NCBI RefSeq assembly: GCF_947366995.1
Contig: NZ_CANBCC010000014.1
Location: 1-62,428 of the forward strand
Direction of reading: 5' to 3'
From: an uncultured Aquabacterium sp.
GTDB taxonomy: Bacteria > Pseudomonadota > Gammaproteobacteria > Burkholderiales > Burkholderiaceae_C
Length of the DNA stretch: 62,428 bases
Positions 38,749 through 46,893 of the stretch are shown here, piece after piece; the stretch's first letter is position 1; the number at the start of each line of letters is the position of its first letter. Under the pieces are notes generated by a model. The model saw nothing but the letters and a program-made list of their open reading frames with translations. It did not search any database and had not been told where the DNA came from. The translations under genes were made by a program, and so were the position numbers.

Positions 38749-39285
38749 TCAGGGACAGGTCTGCATCGTACGCCGCCCGACACGCGTGGGCCCGACGCGG
38801 GCTTCCACCGCGGCCTTCACCCCGCGGCCCAGGTGCAGCGCAAAGCCCACTTCGGCCACCACGAACAGTGGGCCGATCACCAGGCCGACCAGGTCGTCCA
38901 CAAAGGCCGGCTTGCGCCCTTCGAAGGCGTGCCCGATGAACTGGATTACCCAGCCCACGCCGAACAGGGCCAGCCCCAAGCCCAGCCAGATGCCGGTTGC
39001 CTGCGCGGCCACAGCCTGCCCGACCACGTGGGCGCCGGCCAGCAGCGCCCCCATCACCAGGCCGTAGCCCAGGTGCAGGCGCAGGTAGTAGGCCACGGTG
39101 GCGCCCACCAGCAACGTGGCGGGCGACACGGCCCCCACCTGATCGAGGTGGGTCCACACTGGCCGCGACGCCAGGATGGCGACGGCAAGCACAATCATCG
39201 GGATGCCGACCAGGTGCGTCGCGATGTTGCGGCGGTCCCGGTGGTAGTCGGCGTACTGGGCGAGCTGGTCGGTGAGGGTTTTCAT
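38749..39285 (-). CDS. DUF962/Mpo1-like membrane protein
   Basis: A 178-residue protein with the Mpo1-like (DUF962) signature YHRDRRNIATHLVGIP near residue 14 and GHAFEGRKPAFVDDL near residue 115, with four hydrophobic helices. The conserved His residues in these motifs fit the iron-dependent dioxygenase proposed for yeast Mpo1, which acts on 2-hydroxy fatty acids. Bacterial function is not established. It lies upstream of pepD on the same strand with a 32-base gap. Confidence 0.82.
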   Translation of the reverse strand: MKTLTDQLAQYADYHRDRRNIATHLVGIPMIVLAVAILASRPVWTHLDQVGAVSPATLLVGATVAYYLRLHLGYGLVMGALLAGAHVVGQAVAAQATGIWLGLGLALFGVGWVIQFIGHAFEGRKPAFVDDLVGLVIGPLFVVAEVGFALHLGRGVKAAVEARVGPTRVGRRTMQTCP

Positions 39286-39439
39286 GCCGCCATGCTCCGC
39301 GCCCGCACCCATCATCGTCTGTCAGTGAGCCGACGTTTTCTGCGTCCAATTCCTCGGGTTTGTCCGGGCCTTGGCAGGCGGCTGTCGTATCGAACCCCCG
39401 TTCATGGCATAGTGGAACGCACCAGTACCAAGCAGTAGC

Positions 39440-40153
39440 ATGTCCCAAGACAACGCCTTTGATGCCCGCGCCCATCGCCCGCTGCTCGAGCGCCACGCAT
39501 GGTTCGCAGGCTTGCCCGAAGCGCTGAAGCAGACCCTGCTCGATGCGGGTCGGCTGCGCCGTCTGCGGGCTGGCGAGGTGCTGTTTCGCCGGGGTCAGCC
39601 GAACTGCGGTCTGTATGCCGTGCTGCGGGGTTCGGTGCATGTCGGCTCGGTCACGCGCTCGGGTCGGCAGAACCTGGTGGCCGTCGTGCCGGCGCCGCAC
39701 TGGTTCGGCGAGCTGGCGCTGATCGACGGCGGCCCGCGCACCCACGACACCGAGGCGCGCGAGGCCACCGAGCTGCTCTGGGTGCCGCTGCCGGATCTGG
39801 TCAATCTGCTGACCCGGGAGCCGCAGCACTGGCAGAACTTTGCCGCGCTGGCCGTGCACAAGCTGCGCGCTGCGTTCGAGGAACTGGAAGACGCCGCCCT
39901 GCTGGGCACCCAGGCCCGGGTGGCCAAGCGGCTGCTGCAGCTGTCGACCGGGCACGGCATGCTGACCGCCCAGGCCTCGCTGCGCACCGTGGCGCTCAAC
40001 CAGGAGGAGTTCGCCGCCACGCTGGGCCTCACGCGGCAGACGGTCAACGAGGTGCTCGGCCTGCTGGCCGATCAGGGCTTCATCGCCAAGGGCTACGGCC
40101 GGGTCGACATCCTCGACCCGGCGGGCCTGCAGGCCCTGTCGCGCCCGACCTGA
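39440..40153 (+). CDS. Crp/Fnr-family transcriptional regulator
   Basis: A 237-residue regulator with an N-terminal cyclic-nucleotide-binding-like jelly roll (GEVLFRRGQPNCGLYAVLRGSV, quoted in part: GQPNCGLYAVLRGSV; GELALIDGGPRTHDTEA) and a C-terminal Crp-type winged helix (VALNQEEFAATLGLTRQTVNEVL). The phosphate-binding-cassette Arg lies in the GPRTHDTEA segment. The N-terminal Cys cluster of FNR is missing, so it is not an Fe-S oxygen sensor. The ligand, cAMP or another, is uncertain. Candidate CRP- and FNR-like boxes elsewhere in the window cannot be assigned to it. Confidence 0.88.
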   Translation: MSQDNAFDARAHRPLLERHAWFAGLPEALKQTLLDAGRLRRLRAGEVLFRRGQPNCGLYAVLRGSVHVGSVTRSGRQNLVAVVPAPHWFGELALIDGGPRTHDTEAREATELLWVPLPDLVNLLTREPQHWQNFAALAVHKLRAAFEELEDAALLGTQARVAKRLLQLSTGHGMLTAQASLRTVALNQEEFAATLGLTRQTVNEVLGLLADQGFIAKGYGRVDILDPAGLQALSRPT

Positions 40154-40177
40154 GGCAGGCCGGGCGGCGGCTGTCGT

Positions 40178-41689
40178 TCAGTCCGCCAGCATCATGTCGC
40201 GGCTGAGCATCGAGCCCGTTTCGCGGAAGCGCGTGTGCCAGGCAAAGGCCTCTTCCAGCACATGCGGCGTGTGGCCCCCGCGGCGGCAGGCTTCCTTGAA
40301 ATAGTCCTTCAGCGCGTCGCGGTACAGGGGGCTCACGCACTGGTCGATGACCACACGCGCGCGCTCGCGCGGTGCCAGGCCGCGCAGGTCGGCCAGGCCG
40401 TGCTCGGTCACCAGCACGTCCACATCGTGCTCGGTGTGGTCTACGTGCGTGACCATGGGCACGATGCTCGAGATGTCACCGCCCTTGGCCAGCGACTTGG
40501 TCACGAAGATCGACATGTGGGCGTTGCGCGCGAAGTCGCCCGAGCCGCCGATGCCGTTCATCATGTGCGTGCCGTTCACGTGCGTGGAGTTGACGTTGCC
40601 GTAGAGGTCGCACTCCAGCGCCGTGTTGATGGTGATCAGGCCCAGCCGGCGCACCACCTCGGGGTGGTTGCTGATCTCCTGAGGCCGCAGCACCAGGCGC
40701 GACTTGTAGCGCGCCAGGTTGGCCATCACGCGGTCGTAGCAGCCGGCCGACAGCGTCATGGACGAGGCCGAGGCAAACGTCATGCGGCCGCTGTCGAGCA
40801 GGTCGATGCTGCTGTCCTGCAGCACCTCCGAGTACATGCGCAGGTCCTGGAAGGGCGAGTCGAGCAGCCCGTGCAGCACCGCGTTGGCGATGGTGCCGAT
40901 GCCGGCCTGCAGCGGCTGCAACGACGGGCTCAGGCGGTTGGCCTTGACCTCGCGCATCAGGAAGTCGTTGAGGTGGTCGGCAATGGCGGCCGTTTCCAGG
41001 TCCGGCGGCAGCACGGTCGAGGGGCTGTCCGGCCGGTTGGTGAAGACGATGGCGGCGATCTTTTCCGGATCGATCGGAATGGCCGGCGTGCCGATGCGCT
41101 GGTCGACCGACACCAGCGGGATCGGCTGGCGGGTGGGACGGTAGGTTGGGATGTAGATGTCGTGCAGCCCTTCCAGTTCGAGCGGCATGCTCAGGTTGAT
41201 CTCGACGATCACCTTCTGCGCCAGGATGGCAAAGCTCGCCGAGTTGCCCACCGAGGTGGTCGGCACGATGCCGCCGTCGGCCGTGATGCAGGTGGCCTCG
41301 ATCACTGCCACGTCCACCGGCTTGAGCTGGCGGTTGCGCAGCATTTCCACCGTTTCCGAGAGGTGCTGATCCATGAACATCACCTCGCCGGCATTGATGC
41401 GCTTGCGCAGGCTGGCGTCCACCTGGAAAGGCATGCGGCGGGCTGTCACGCCCGCGTCGCTCAGCACCTTGTCGGCGTCATGGCCCAGAGAGGCGCCGGT
41501 CATCAGCGTGATCTGCAAGGGGTGCGTCTTCGCGCGCTCGGCCAGTGCAAAGGGCACGGCCTTGCAGTCGCCCGCACGGGTGAAGCCGCTCATGCCGACG
41601 GTCATGCCGTCGTGGATGAGGGTGGCGGCTTCCTCGGCGGACATCACTTTGTCCCTCAGCCGGGGCAGGCGGATGCGATCGGGGTGCAT
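40178..41689 (-). CDS. succinate CoA-transferase (acetyl-CoA hydrolase/transferase family)
   Basis: A 503-residue class I CoA-transferase. The N-terminus has DGMTVGMSGFTRAGDCKAVP, the catalytic Glu is in MYSEVLQDS (about 268), and the CoA-site glycine motif is NGIGGSGDFARNAHMS. The C-terminal EHGLADLRGLAPRERA is family-typical. It moves CoA between succinyl-CoA and acetate or propionate. It is convergent with the Crp/Fnr gene and divergent from a LysR regulator that may control it. Confidence 0.92.
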   Translation of the reverse strand: MHPDRIRLPRLRDKVMSAEEAATLIHDGMTVGMSGFTRAGDCKAVPFALAERAKTHPLQITLMTGASLGHDADKVLSDAGVTARRMPFQVDASLRKRINAGEVMFMDQHLSETVEMLRNRQLKPVDVAVIEATCITADGGIVPTTSVGNSASFAILAQKVIVEINLSMPLELEGLHDIYIPTYRPTRQPIPLVSVDQRIGTPAIPIDPEKIAAIVFTNRPDSPSTVLPPDLETAAIADHLNDFLMREVKANRLSPSLQPLQAGIGTIANAVLHGLLDSPFQDLRMYSEVLQDSSIDLLDSGRMTFASASSMTLSAGCYDRVMANLARYKSRLVLRPQEISNHPEVVRRLGLITINTALECDLYGNVNSTHVNGTHMMNGIGGSGDFARNAHMSIFVTKSLAKGGDISSIVPMVTHVDHTEHDVDVLVTEHGLADLRGLAPRERARVVIDQCVSPLYRDALKDYFKEACRRGGHTPHVLEEAFAWHTRFRETGSMLSRDMMLAD

Positions 41690-41767
41690 GGGGGGTCTCC
41701 TGTTCGTCGGTGCCCCGGGGGCCGGGCCGCGAACCAGGCATGCCGAGGTCGCCTCAGTATCGGAAAG

Positions 41768-41802
41768 CGCATGCCATGCGTAAAGCGACTAATATTCATG
41801 CG
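41768..41802. promoter_or_regulatory. candidate LysR operator: CATGCG repeats
   Basis: CGCAT-GCC-ATGCG (41768-41780) is a perfect small palindrome. A further CATGCG lies at 41797-41802, 22 bases (two helical turns) from the CATGCG in the palindrome. The 139-bp region separates the divergent CoA-transferase and LysR genes, the usual place for LysR-type operators. Confidence 0.35.
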
Positions 41803-41828
41803 ACCCAGTCGAAAAAGGAATGACATCC

Positions 41829-42710
41829 ATGGATCTGCGCGCGCTGCGCTACTTCGTCGAGACCGTGCGCCGCAACAGCTTCACCCAGGCGGCCGAGGCG
41901 CTGCACGTCACGCAGTCGACGGTCAGCAAGATGGTGCGCCAGCTGGAAGACGAGGTGGGCCAGCCGCTGCTGCAGCGGGTGCCCGGTGGGGTGCGGCTGA
42001 CCGATGTGGGCGAGGTGGTGTTCGCGCGGGGCCAGGAGGCACTGGCCGTGGTGCAGGGCCTGCACCGTGAGCTGGACGACCTTGCGGCGCTCAGCCGCGG
42101 CACGCTGGTGGTCGGCATCCCGCCCATGGTCAACGTGTTCTTCTCGCCGCTGATTCAGCGCTTTCGGGCCGCGCACCCCGGCATCGCGCTGCAGATGAAG
42201 GAGGCGGGCGGCGACGTCATCGGCCAGATGATCGCGGCCGGCGAGCTGGAAGTCGGCGTGGGCACCTTGCCGCTGGCGCCCGAACTGGCCCATCTGCAGA
42301 CGGCGCTGCTGGGCCGCTACCCCGTGTGCCTGGTGGGAACGGCCGACATGGCCTGGACGCGCCTGAAGCGCCCGGGCCTGGCCAGCCTCGACGGCCAGCC
42401 GGTGGTGATGCCGGGCGAGGGCTTCACACTGCACCGCCACCTGCACGATGCCTGGCGCCTGGCCGCCGTGCAGCCGCAGGTGGTGGCCGAAAGCGGCCAG
42501 TGGGATTTCCTGCTGTCCATGGCGCAGGCCGGCATGGGCACTGCCATCCTGCCGCAGCCGGTGCTGGAGCGGCTGCAGCTGGCGCCCGAGTTGGTCGTGC
42601 GGCGCCTGCCCGCGCGCGAGATGGTGTGGGCTGTGGCCCATCTGTGGGCGCGCGGGCGCTACATGAGCCACGCGGCGCGGGCGTGGCTGGCGTGCTGCCG
42701 GCAGGGCTGA
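41829..42710 (+). CDS. LysR-family transcriptional regulator
   Basis: A 293-residue LTTR. The N-terminal winged helix is MDLRALRYFVETVRRNSFTQAAEALHVTQSTVSKMV (quoted in part: SFTQAAEALHVTQSTVSKM), followed by a periplasmic-binding-like effector domain from about residue 90. The internal ATG at 41829 was preferred because the AAGGA at 41815-41819 then has normal spacing; for the ATG at 41820 it would have none. Divergent from succinate CoA-transferase, its likely target. Confidence 0.92.
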   Translation: MDLRALRYFVETVRRNSFTQAAEALHVTQSTVSKMVRQLEDEVGQPLLQRVPGGVRLTDVGEVVFARGQEALAVVQGLHRELDDLAALSRGTLVVGIPPMVNVFFSPLIQRFRAAHPGIALQMKEAGGDVIGQMIAAGELEVGVGTLPLAPELAHLQTALLGRYPVCLVGTADMAWTRLKRPGLASLDGQPVVMPGEGFTLHRHLHDAWRLAAVQPQVVAESGQWDFLLSMAQAGMGTAILPQPVLERLQLAPELVVRRLPAREMVWAVAHLWARGRYMSHAARAWLACCRQG

Positions 42711-42804
42711 TTGCGGCCTGGGCCAGGGGCACGGCACCGGTGCCACCGGACTCGCGCGCAGGGGTGCAAGCAGGCACAATCGCGCGCTGACCTTGCCGCC
42801 TGCC

Positions 42805-44082
42805 ATGACCGACACCGACCTCGCCGCCTTCAACGCCCCGCACCTGACTCGCTTCACGATCCTGCTGCGTGAGGCGATGGCGTCCGGCCGGCTGCTGCGG
42901 CTGGTGCTGGTGGGTTACCAGGGCGGCGTCAGCGAGGCCGATGTGGCCGGGCAGCCTCTGCAGCGCGTCATCGTGCGCGCCGTGGCGCTGCGTGACGAAC
43001 CCCATCTCAGCTTTGTCTGGCGGTATCCCACCAAGGACATCACCAGAAACCTGCCGGCCTCGGCGGGCGTGGACGCGATCCTGAGCTGGTTGCAGGCCGG
43101 CGCCTTCCGCAATGCGCACATGCACACGCCGACGGAAGAGGTGCAGCTGGCCTTCAGCAAGAAGGGCAAGGCCAGCGTACGCGTCGGCAAGGCGGCGCCC
43201 GGCGATGCCGCAGCGGCGGGTGAGGGCGAGGCGCAGGCAGCGCAAGCCGGGCAGGCCGCCCACAACCGCGACAAGCACCGCCACCTCGAAGTCTCGCGCC
43301 CCTTCCTGCGCGAGCTGGGCGTCACCGACGCACAGGGCCACCTGATCCCGGCCATGTCGCGCAAGTGGAAGCAGATCAACAAGTTCATCGAGGTGTTCAG
43401 CGCGGCGCTGGGCCGCTCGCGCCTGGCCGACAAGCCGGCGGTGCACGTGGCCGATTTCGGCTCGGGCAAGGGCTACCTCACGTTTGCCGTGCACGACTGG
43501 CTGACGAACACGCTGGGGCGCCAGGCACGCGTCACCGGGGTCGAACTGCGGCCCGATCTGGTCAAGCTGTGCCAGGGCGTGATCCAGCGCCTGGGCCTGC
43601 AGGGCATGGCCTACGAACAGGGCGACGTGCGCGACTACCACCCGAGCGACCTCGACGTCGTCATCGCGCTGCACGCCTGCGACATTGCCACCGACTACGC
43701 CATCCACCTGGGCATCCGCGCGGGCGCCGAGGTCATCCTGTGCTCGCCGTGCTGCCACAAGCAGATCCGCCCGCAGCTGTTGAGCCCGCACCCGCTGCGG
43801 CCCATCCTGCAGCACGGCATCCACCTGGGGCAGGAGGCCGAGATGCTGACCGACGGCCTGCGCGCGCTGCTGCTGGATGCGGCGGGCTACGACACGCAGG
43901 TGTTCGAGTTCATCTCGCTGGAACACACCAACAAGAACAAGATGATTCTGGCGGTCAAGCGCGCGCAGCCCCGGCCCAACGACGAGGTGTGCGCCCAGAT
44001 CCGCGAGATCAAGGCGTTCTACGGCATCCGCGAACAGGCGCTGGAAAGCCTCCTGCAGGCCGACGGCTTGCTGCCGGCCTGA
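42805..44082 (+). CDS. SAM-dependent methyltransferase (Methyltransf_32-like)
   Basis: A 425-residue protein. The N-terminal part (to about 150) has no clear motif. The central Rossmann methyltransferase domain has motif I VADFGSGKGYLTFAVHDWL (about 215-235), LVKLCQGVIQRLGLQG, and DVVIALHACDIATDYAI. A conserved CSPCCHKQIRPQ segment follows, characteristic of the Methyltransf_32 group. An RNA substrate is plausible from family relatives but not shown. The start at MTDTDL is preferred over the Met four codons upstream. Confidence 0.8.
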   Translation: MTDTDLAAFNAPHLTRFTILLREAMASGRLLRLVLVGYQGGVSEADVAGQPLQRVIVRAVALRDEPHLSFVWRYPTKDITRNLPASAGVDAILSWLQAGAFRNAHMHTPTEEVQLAFSKKGKASVRVGKAAPGDAAAAGEGEAQAAQAGQAAHNRDKHRHLEVSRPFLRELGVTDAQGHLIPAMSRKWKQINKFIEVFSAALGRSRLADKPAVHVADFGSGKGYLTFAVHDWLTNTLGRQARVTGVELRPDLVKLCQGVIQRLGLQGMAYEQGDVRDYHPSDLDVVIALHACDIATDYAIHLGIRAGAEVILCSPCCHKQIRPQLLSPHPLRPILQHGIHLGQEAEMLTDGLRALLLDAAGYDTQVFEFISLEHTNKNKMILAVKRAQPRPNDEVCAQIREIKAFYGIREQALESLLQADGLLPA

Positions 44083-44233
44083 TCGCAGAGCCCCCCGGCG
44101 GCGGGCGGCCGCCCGACACGGGGTGGGCCGCGGGGGCAAGTGTGTGTACAGTCGCCCCAGGGCGAAACGGACAGACCGGGCACAACGCATGCCCCGCTGA
44201 CCGGCCCGACGACACCCCCAACCGCAGCCAGGG

Positions 44234-45169
44234 ATGAGCACGGATGAGACAGGCAGGCTGGTCACGGACCGCTTCCATGCGCACGCGCGCGGAGCCCGCG
44301 CGATGAGCCGCGCGGCCCGGATGCCAGGCGCCGAGGCCCGACCCGTGCCCGCGGACCTGCGGGGCGTGTGGGTGCGCACGCTGCTGCAGACCGAGACGCT
44401 GGCCGAACACGTCGGTGCGCCGCCCAGCGACACCACCACCTGGGTGCGCTGGCTGCAGACGAGCCGCTGGCACGCCGACCTGCGCGTGCCGCAGCGCGCC
44501 TTCCACGGTCGCGTGGCGCTGCCCCTGGCCGAGCAGGCTCCGTCCCAGCTGGCGCTGCTGGCCGAGCAGCAGGGCTTTGTCGGCGTGACGCAGGTCGAGA
44601 CCCAGCCCACGGGCGAGGTCTGCACCTGGCTGCGTGCGCATGACTTCCAGCCGCCCAGCCTGCATCCCGATTCCGGCTGGTTGCTGTTCGAGCGCCCTGA
44701 CCGCCTGGTGGAGGTGGGCATCCACGCCGATTACAACGAAGTGTGGGAGCGCCTGCCCGATTCGGGGGGGCGCTTTGTCGCACTGGCGGGGCTGGACGCG
44801 TCCGGGCAGGACGACGGCCGTCGGCTGCTGCTGGCGGGCCGCTACCTGGCCCGGGTGCGCCCTCGCCAGGCCGCTTGGCCGCGGGGCATGCCGCCCGGCA
44901 TGACGCTGGTGGAGGCCTTGCTGCACCAGCCCGAGCGAGCGCGCGACTGGCTGGATTTCGAGATCAGCTTCGGGACCTTCGACGGGGCCGCGTGGCAGGT
45001 CCAGTGTTCGACGCTGCCGGTGTTCGAGAACCAGGCGCTGCCCTGTGCCGTGCATCGGCTGGACGACCGCCTGGCCAGCGTCACGCTGCCGGCCGAGCCG
45101 GGGGGCACCGCCGAGCCGGAAGCCTGGCAGGTGCTGGAATGGGACGACCCGGCGGGCAGCCTGGGCTGA
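44234..45169 (+). CDS. conserved hypothetical protein resembling the HRI1 fold
   Basis: Up to 311 residues; an alternative start at MSRAARM (44303) has a better GGAG spacing. The protein holds VRWLQTSRWHADLRVPQ near residue 75, CTWLRAHDFQPP near 130 and VEVGIHADYNEVWERL near 163. This WLQ...ADLRVP / CxW / VEYG-H-DY-E-W pattern resembles bacterial proteins related to yeast HRI1, a two-barrel lipocalin-like fold of unknown function. No signal peptide. Placed between a methyltransferase and a SET-domain gene, all on the plus strand. Confidence 0.6.
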   Translation: MSTDETGRLVTDRFHAHARGARAMSRAARMPGAEARPVPADLRGVWVRTLLQTETLAEHVGAPPSDTTTWVRWLQTSRWHADLRVPQRAFHGRVALPLAEQAPSQLALLAEQQGFVGVTQVETQPTGEVCTWLRAHDFQPPSLHPDSGWLLFERPDRLVEVGIHADYNEVWERLPDSGGRFVALAGLDASGQDDGRRLLLAGRYLARVRPRQAAWPRGMPPGMTLVEALLHQPERARDWLDFEISFGTFDGAAWQVQCSTLPVFENQALPCAVHRLDDRLASVTLPAEPGGTAEPEAWQVLEWDDPAGSLG

Positions 45170-45203
45170 ACCGCCGCCCGGGCCGATCGCCGACAATGGC
45201 GGC

Positions 45204-45707
45204 ATGCCCTCCCTGCGTCCCCTGATTCCGCCCGCCCCGCCCGAGGTGACTGCCCCAGCCTCTTCGCCGGCACCACGCGGCGTACCGGCCGACCCGCAGA
45301 AGCACCCGGTGACGATCGGCCCGAGCGCCATCGACGGACAGGGCGCCTTCGCGGGCGCCGCCATCCCGGCGCGCGCCAAGATCGGCGAGATCCGCGGTGA
45401 ATTCGTCGACATGGCCGAAGCGCGGGCCCGGGCGCGCCGCGCCGAGCGGGAGACTGGGCGCATCTTCATGGTCGCGGTCTCAGACCGCCGGGCGGTGGAT
45501 GCCACCGCTTCGACCGACCCGCTGCGCTATGCCAACCACGCCTGTGAGCCCAACATGGTGCTGAAGGTGCAGCAGGGCCGGGTCGCGTTCTACGCACTGC
45601 GCGACATCGCCGCCGGCGAGGAACTGACGGCGCGCTACGGTGCCACGCACCACGGCGGCCGGCTGGTGTGCCGGTGTGGCTCCCCGCGCTGCATCGGGCG
45701 ACTGTGA
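45204..45707 (+). CDS. SET-domain protein, putative lysine methyltransferase
   Basis: A 167-residue protein made almost entirely of a SET domain. It has GQGAFAGAAIPARAKIGEIRGE near the N-terminus (quoted in part: GQGAFAGAAIPARAKIGEI), the pseudoknot motifs RYANHACEPNM and AGEELTARYG, and a post-SET-like CRCGSPRCIGRL with three Cys that can bind zinc. The catalytic Tyr and SAM-binding Asn-His are therefore present. Bacterial stand-alone SET proteins are less common than the eukaryotic enzymes. The protein substrate is unknown. Confidence 0.82.
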   Translation: MPSLRPLIPPAPPEVTAPASSPAPRGVPADPQKHPVTIGPSAIDGQGAFAGAAIPARAKIGEIRGEFVDMAEARARARRAERETGRIFMVAVSDRRAVDATASTDPLRYANHACEPNMVLKVQQGRVAFYALRDIAAGEELTARYGATHHGGRLVCRCGSPRCIGRL

Positions 45708-45720
45708 ACCGGCAGCCATG

Positions 45721-45755
45721 AAAAAAGCCCCCGGCGCCGGATGGCGTGCGGGGGC
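45721..45755 (-). terminator. Rho-independent terminator of the 70-residue protein gene
   Basis: On the minus strand: 7-bp stem GCCCCCG/CGGGGGC enclosing an inner GC-rich helix, then six T. It lies 54 bases after the small gene's stop. The A run just after the SET gene's stop suggests little use in the other direction. Confidence 0.82.
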
Positions 45756-45808
45756 CTGTCAGGGCGCGGGGCAGACACCCGTCGGTGCCGCCGCCGCCCG
45801 AGGGCGGA

Positions 45809-46021
45809 TCAGCCCAGGGCCTTCAGCTCTTCGTCGATCTTGGCCAGGGCTTCTTCGGCGATCAGGCCACCGGAGAACTTCGCGACCATCGACAGGGCGA
45901 AGCCCTTGCCCATGCCGATCTGCGGGTGGTTCGAGATGCCGGGCAGGTGCTTTTCCAGGACGGCCTTGGCGGCCTCGTTGTCCAGCAGGTCGCCGAGTTT
46001 GGTTTCGATCGAGAAGCTCAT
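45809..46021 (-). CDS. small hypothetical protein (70 residues)
   Basis: The product opens MSFSIETKLGDLLDN and continues AAKAVLEKHLPGISNHPQIG, MGKGFALSMVAKFSGG and EEALAKIDEELKAL. It looks like a compact four-helix domain; the LGDLLDN and LEKHLPGI parts recall DUF1858-like folds but the Cys of that family are absent. It has its own terminator and an 870-bp upstream region, which suggests an independently expressed gene. Function unknown. Confidence 0.7.
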   Translation of the reverse strand: MSFSIETKLGDLLDNEAAKAVLEKHLPGISNHPQIGMGKGFALSMVAKFSGGLIAEEALAKIDEELKALG

Positions 46022-46238
46022 GCTTGTGTCTCTCAAGAGATGGGTTGACAGGTGCGCACGGCGCAGCGTGTCGAAGCCACGTGCCGGTGTGCAACCAGTA
46101 GCATACCGCTTTCAAACGATTGTTTGGCTTCCTGTGGCCACAAAGCCGAGGGAAGACGGGCTCTGGCCGGTTCACGCTAGCACAAAACAAGTCGACCGCG
46201 GCTGTGGAGCCCGCGTTTTCTTGAGCCGTGTCAGCCAG

Positions 46239-46881
46239 TTATCCCCACATTCGGTCGAGCGGGGTATGCCCCACCTTCGGGGCGATACATTGTCTGAAAT
46301 CCCCTGGCTCGACGTCGTAAGTCGTTGATTAAAAAGCAGTTTTCCGGAGATCGGGCCTCTGTGTGTGGATTGGTGGAAACCCTGGGTTGACCGTCATCCC
46401 GAACGCCTGTCCGACTTTTCCCCACAAAGTTATCCACAGCTTGGTCGGGAAGCTGACAGTCGAAGAATCAAGCACTTGCAAGCCCCTGTGCGGGTACCAC
46501 ATTCATTGATGCGAGCAACTGGCGTCGGCGATGTCCGGATACCCGAAGTTATGTGGCGAAAATCACGTTCCCACCGCAACCCCGGTGGTCTGTTGGGCAA
46601 CTCGGGAAAACCCTTGTTTGCGTAAACGAGTGACTCAGTTATCCCCATCGCGAGCGGAGCGAGCGCCGGGCGCCGCCTTTGAGAGCCCGCCCGGGTATCA
46701 TGCCGGGGTGGCTTCGCTAAGTGCTTGATTTTATTCAGGCAGCTGCGTGTGCTGCGGGATGTGGCAATCTGCGACTTGCCTCGGTGCGACAAGCATTTAG
46801 CGCGCATTTACAAGCCTTTCCCACAAAGTTATCCACAGCCTGCGGGGATAAGGGCCTGGTCCTTATGGATCAAGCACTTGC
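46239..46881. other. DnaA-box cluster upstream of priA: candidate replication origin or DnaA control region
   Basis: The 872 bases between the 70-residue gene and priA contain no convincing gene. Two exact DnaA boxes TTATCCACA lie at 46430-46438 and 46829-46837. Two one-mismatch boxes TTATCCCCA lie at 46239-46247 and 46639-46647. Weaker ones include TTTCCCACA at 46817 and an inverted TTATCCCCG at 46843-46851. Two AT-richer stretches (around 46325-46345 and 46722-46737) could unwind. The region is repeat-rich and lower in G+C than its surroundings. No dnaA, dnaN, parA or rpmH lies in the window, so origin identity is unproven; DnaA-regulated priA expression or DnaA titration are alternatives. 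Confidence 0.5.
46421..46839 (+). repeat. 20-bp direct repeat containing the exact DnaA boxes
   Basis: CCCACAAAGTTATCCACAGC occurs identically at 46421-46440 and 46820-46839, each preceded by a TTTC-rich stretch. Downstream of each (37-40 bases from the box) comes ATCAAGCACTTGC, at 46467-46479 and 46869-46881; a third, inverted copy (AATCAAGCACTTAGC) lies at 46716-46730. The repeated module of box plus CAAGCACTT element suggests cooperative protein binding. Confidence 0.7.
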
Positions 46882-46893
46882 CTGTTCTTGTTC

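Noticed and set aside
41820..41828. Earlier ATG of the LysR gene
   Set aside because: The AAGGA lies immediately against it with no spacing, whereas the next in-frame ATG at 41829 has a normal 9-base spacing.
46365..46625. Short open frames inside the DnaA-box region
   Set aside because: They lack ribosome sites and family character and are crossed by DnaA boxes and direct repeats; the region looks non-coding.
46888..46893. TTG start for priA two codons upstream of the ATG
   Set aside because: No better ribosome site than the ATG at 46894, and it begins only six bases after the repeated CAAGCACTTGC element.
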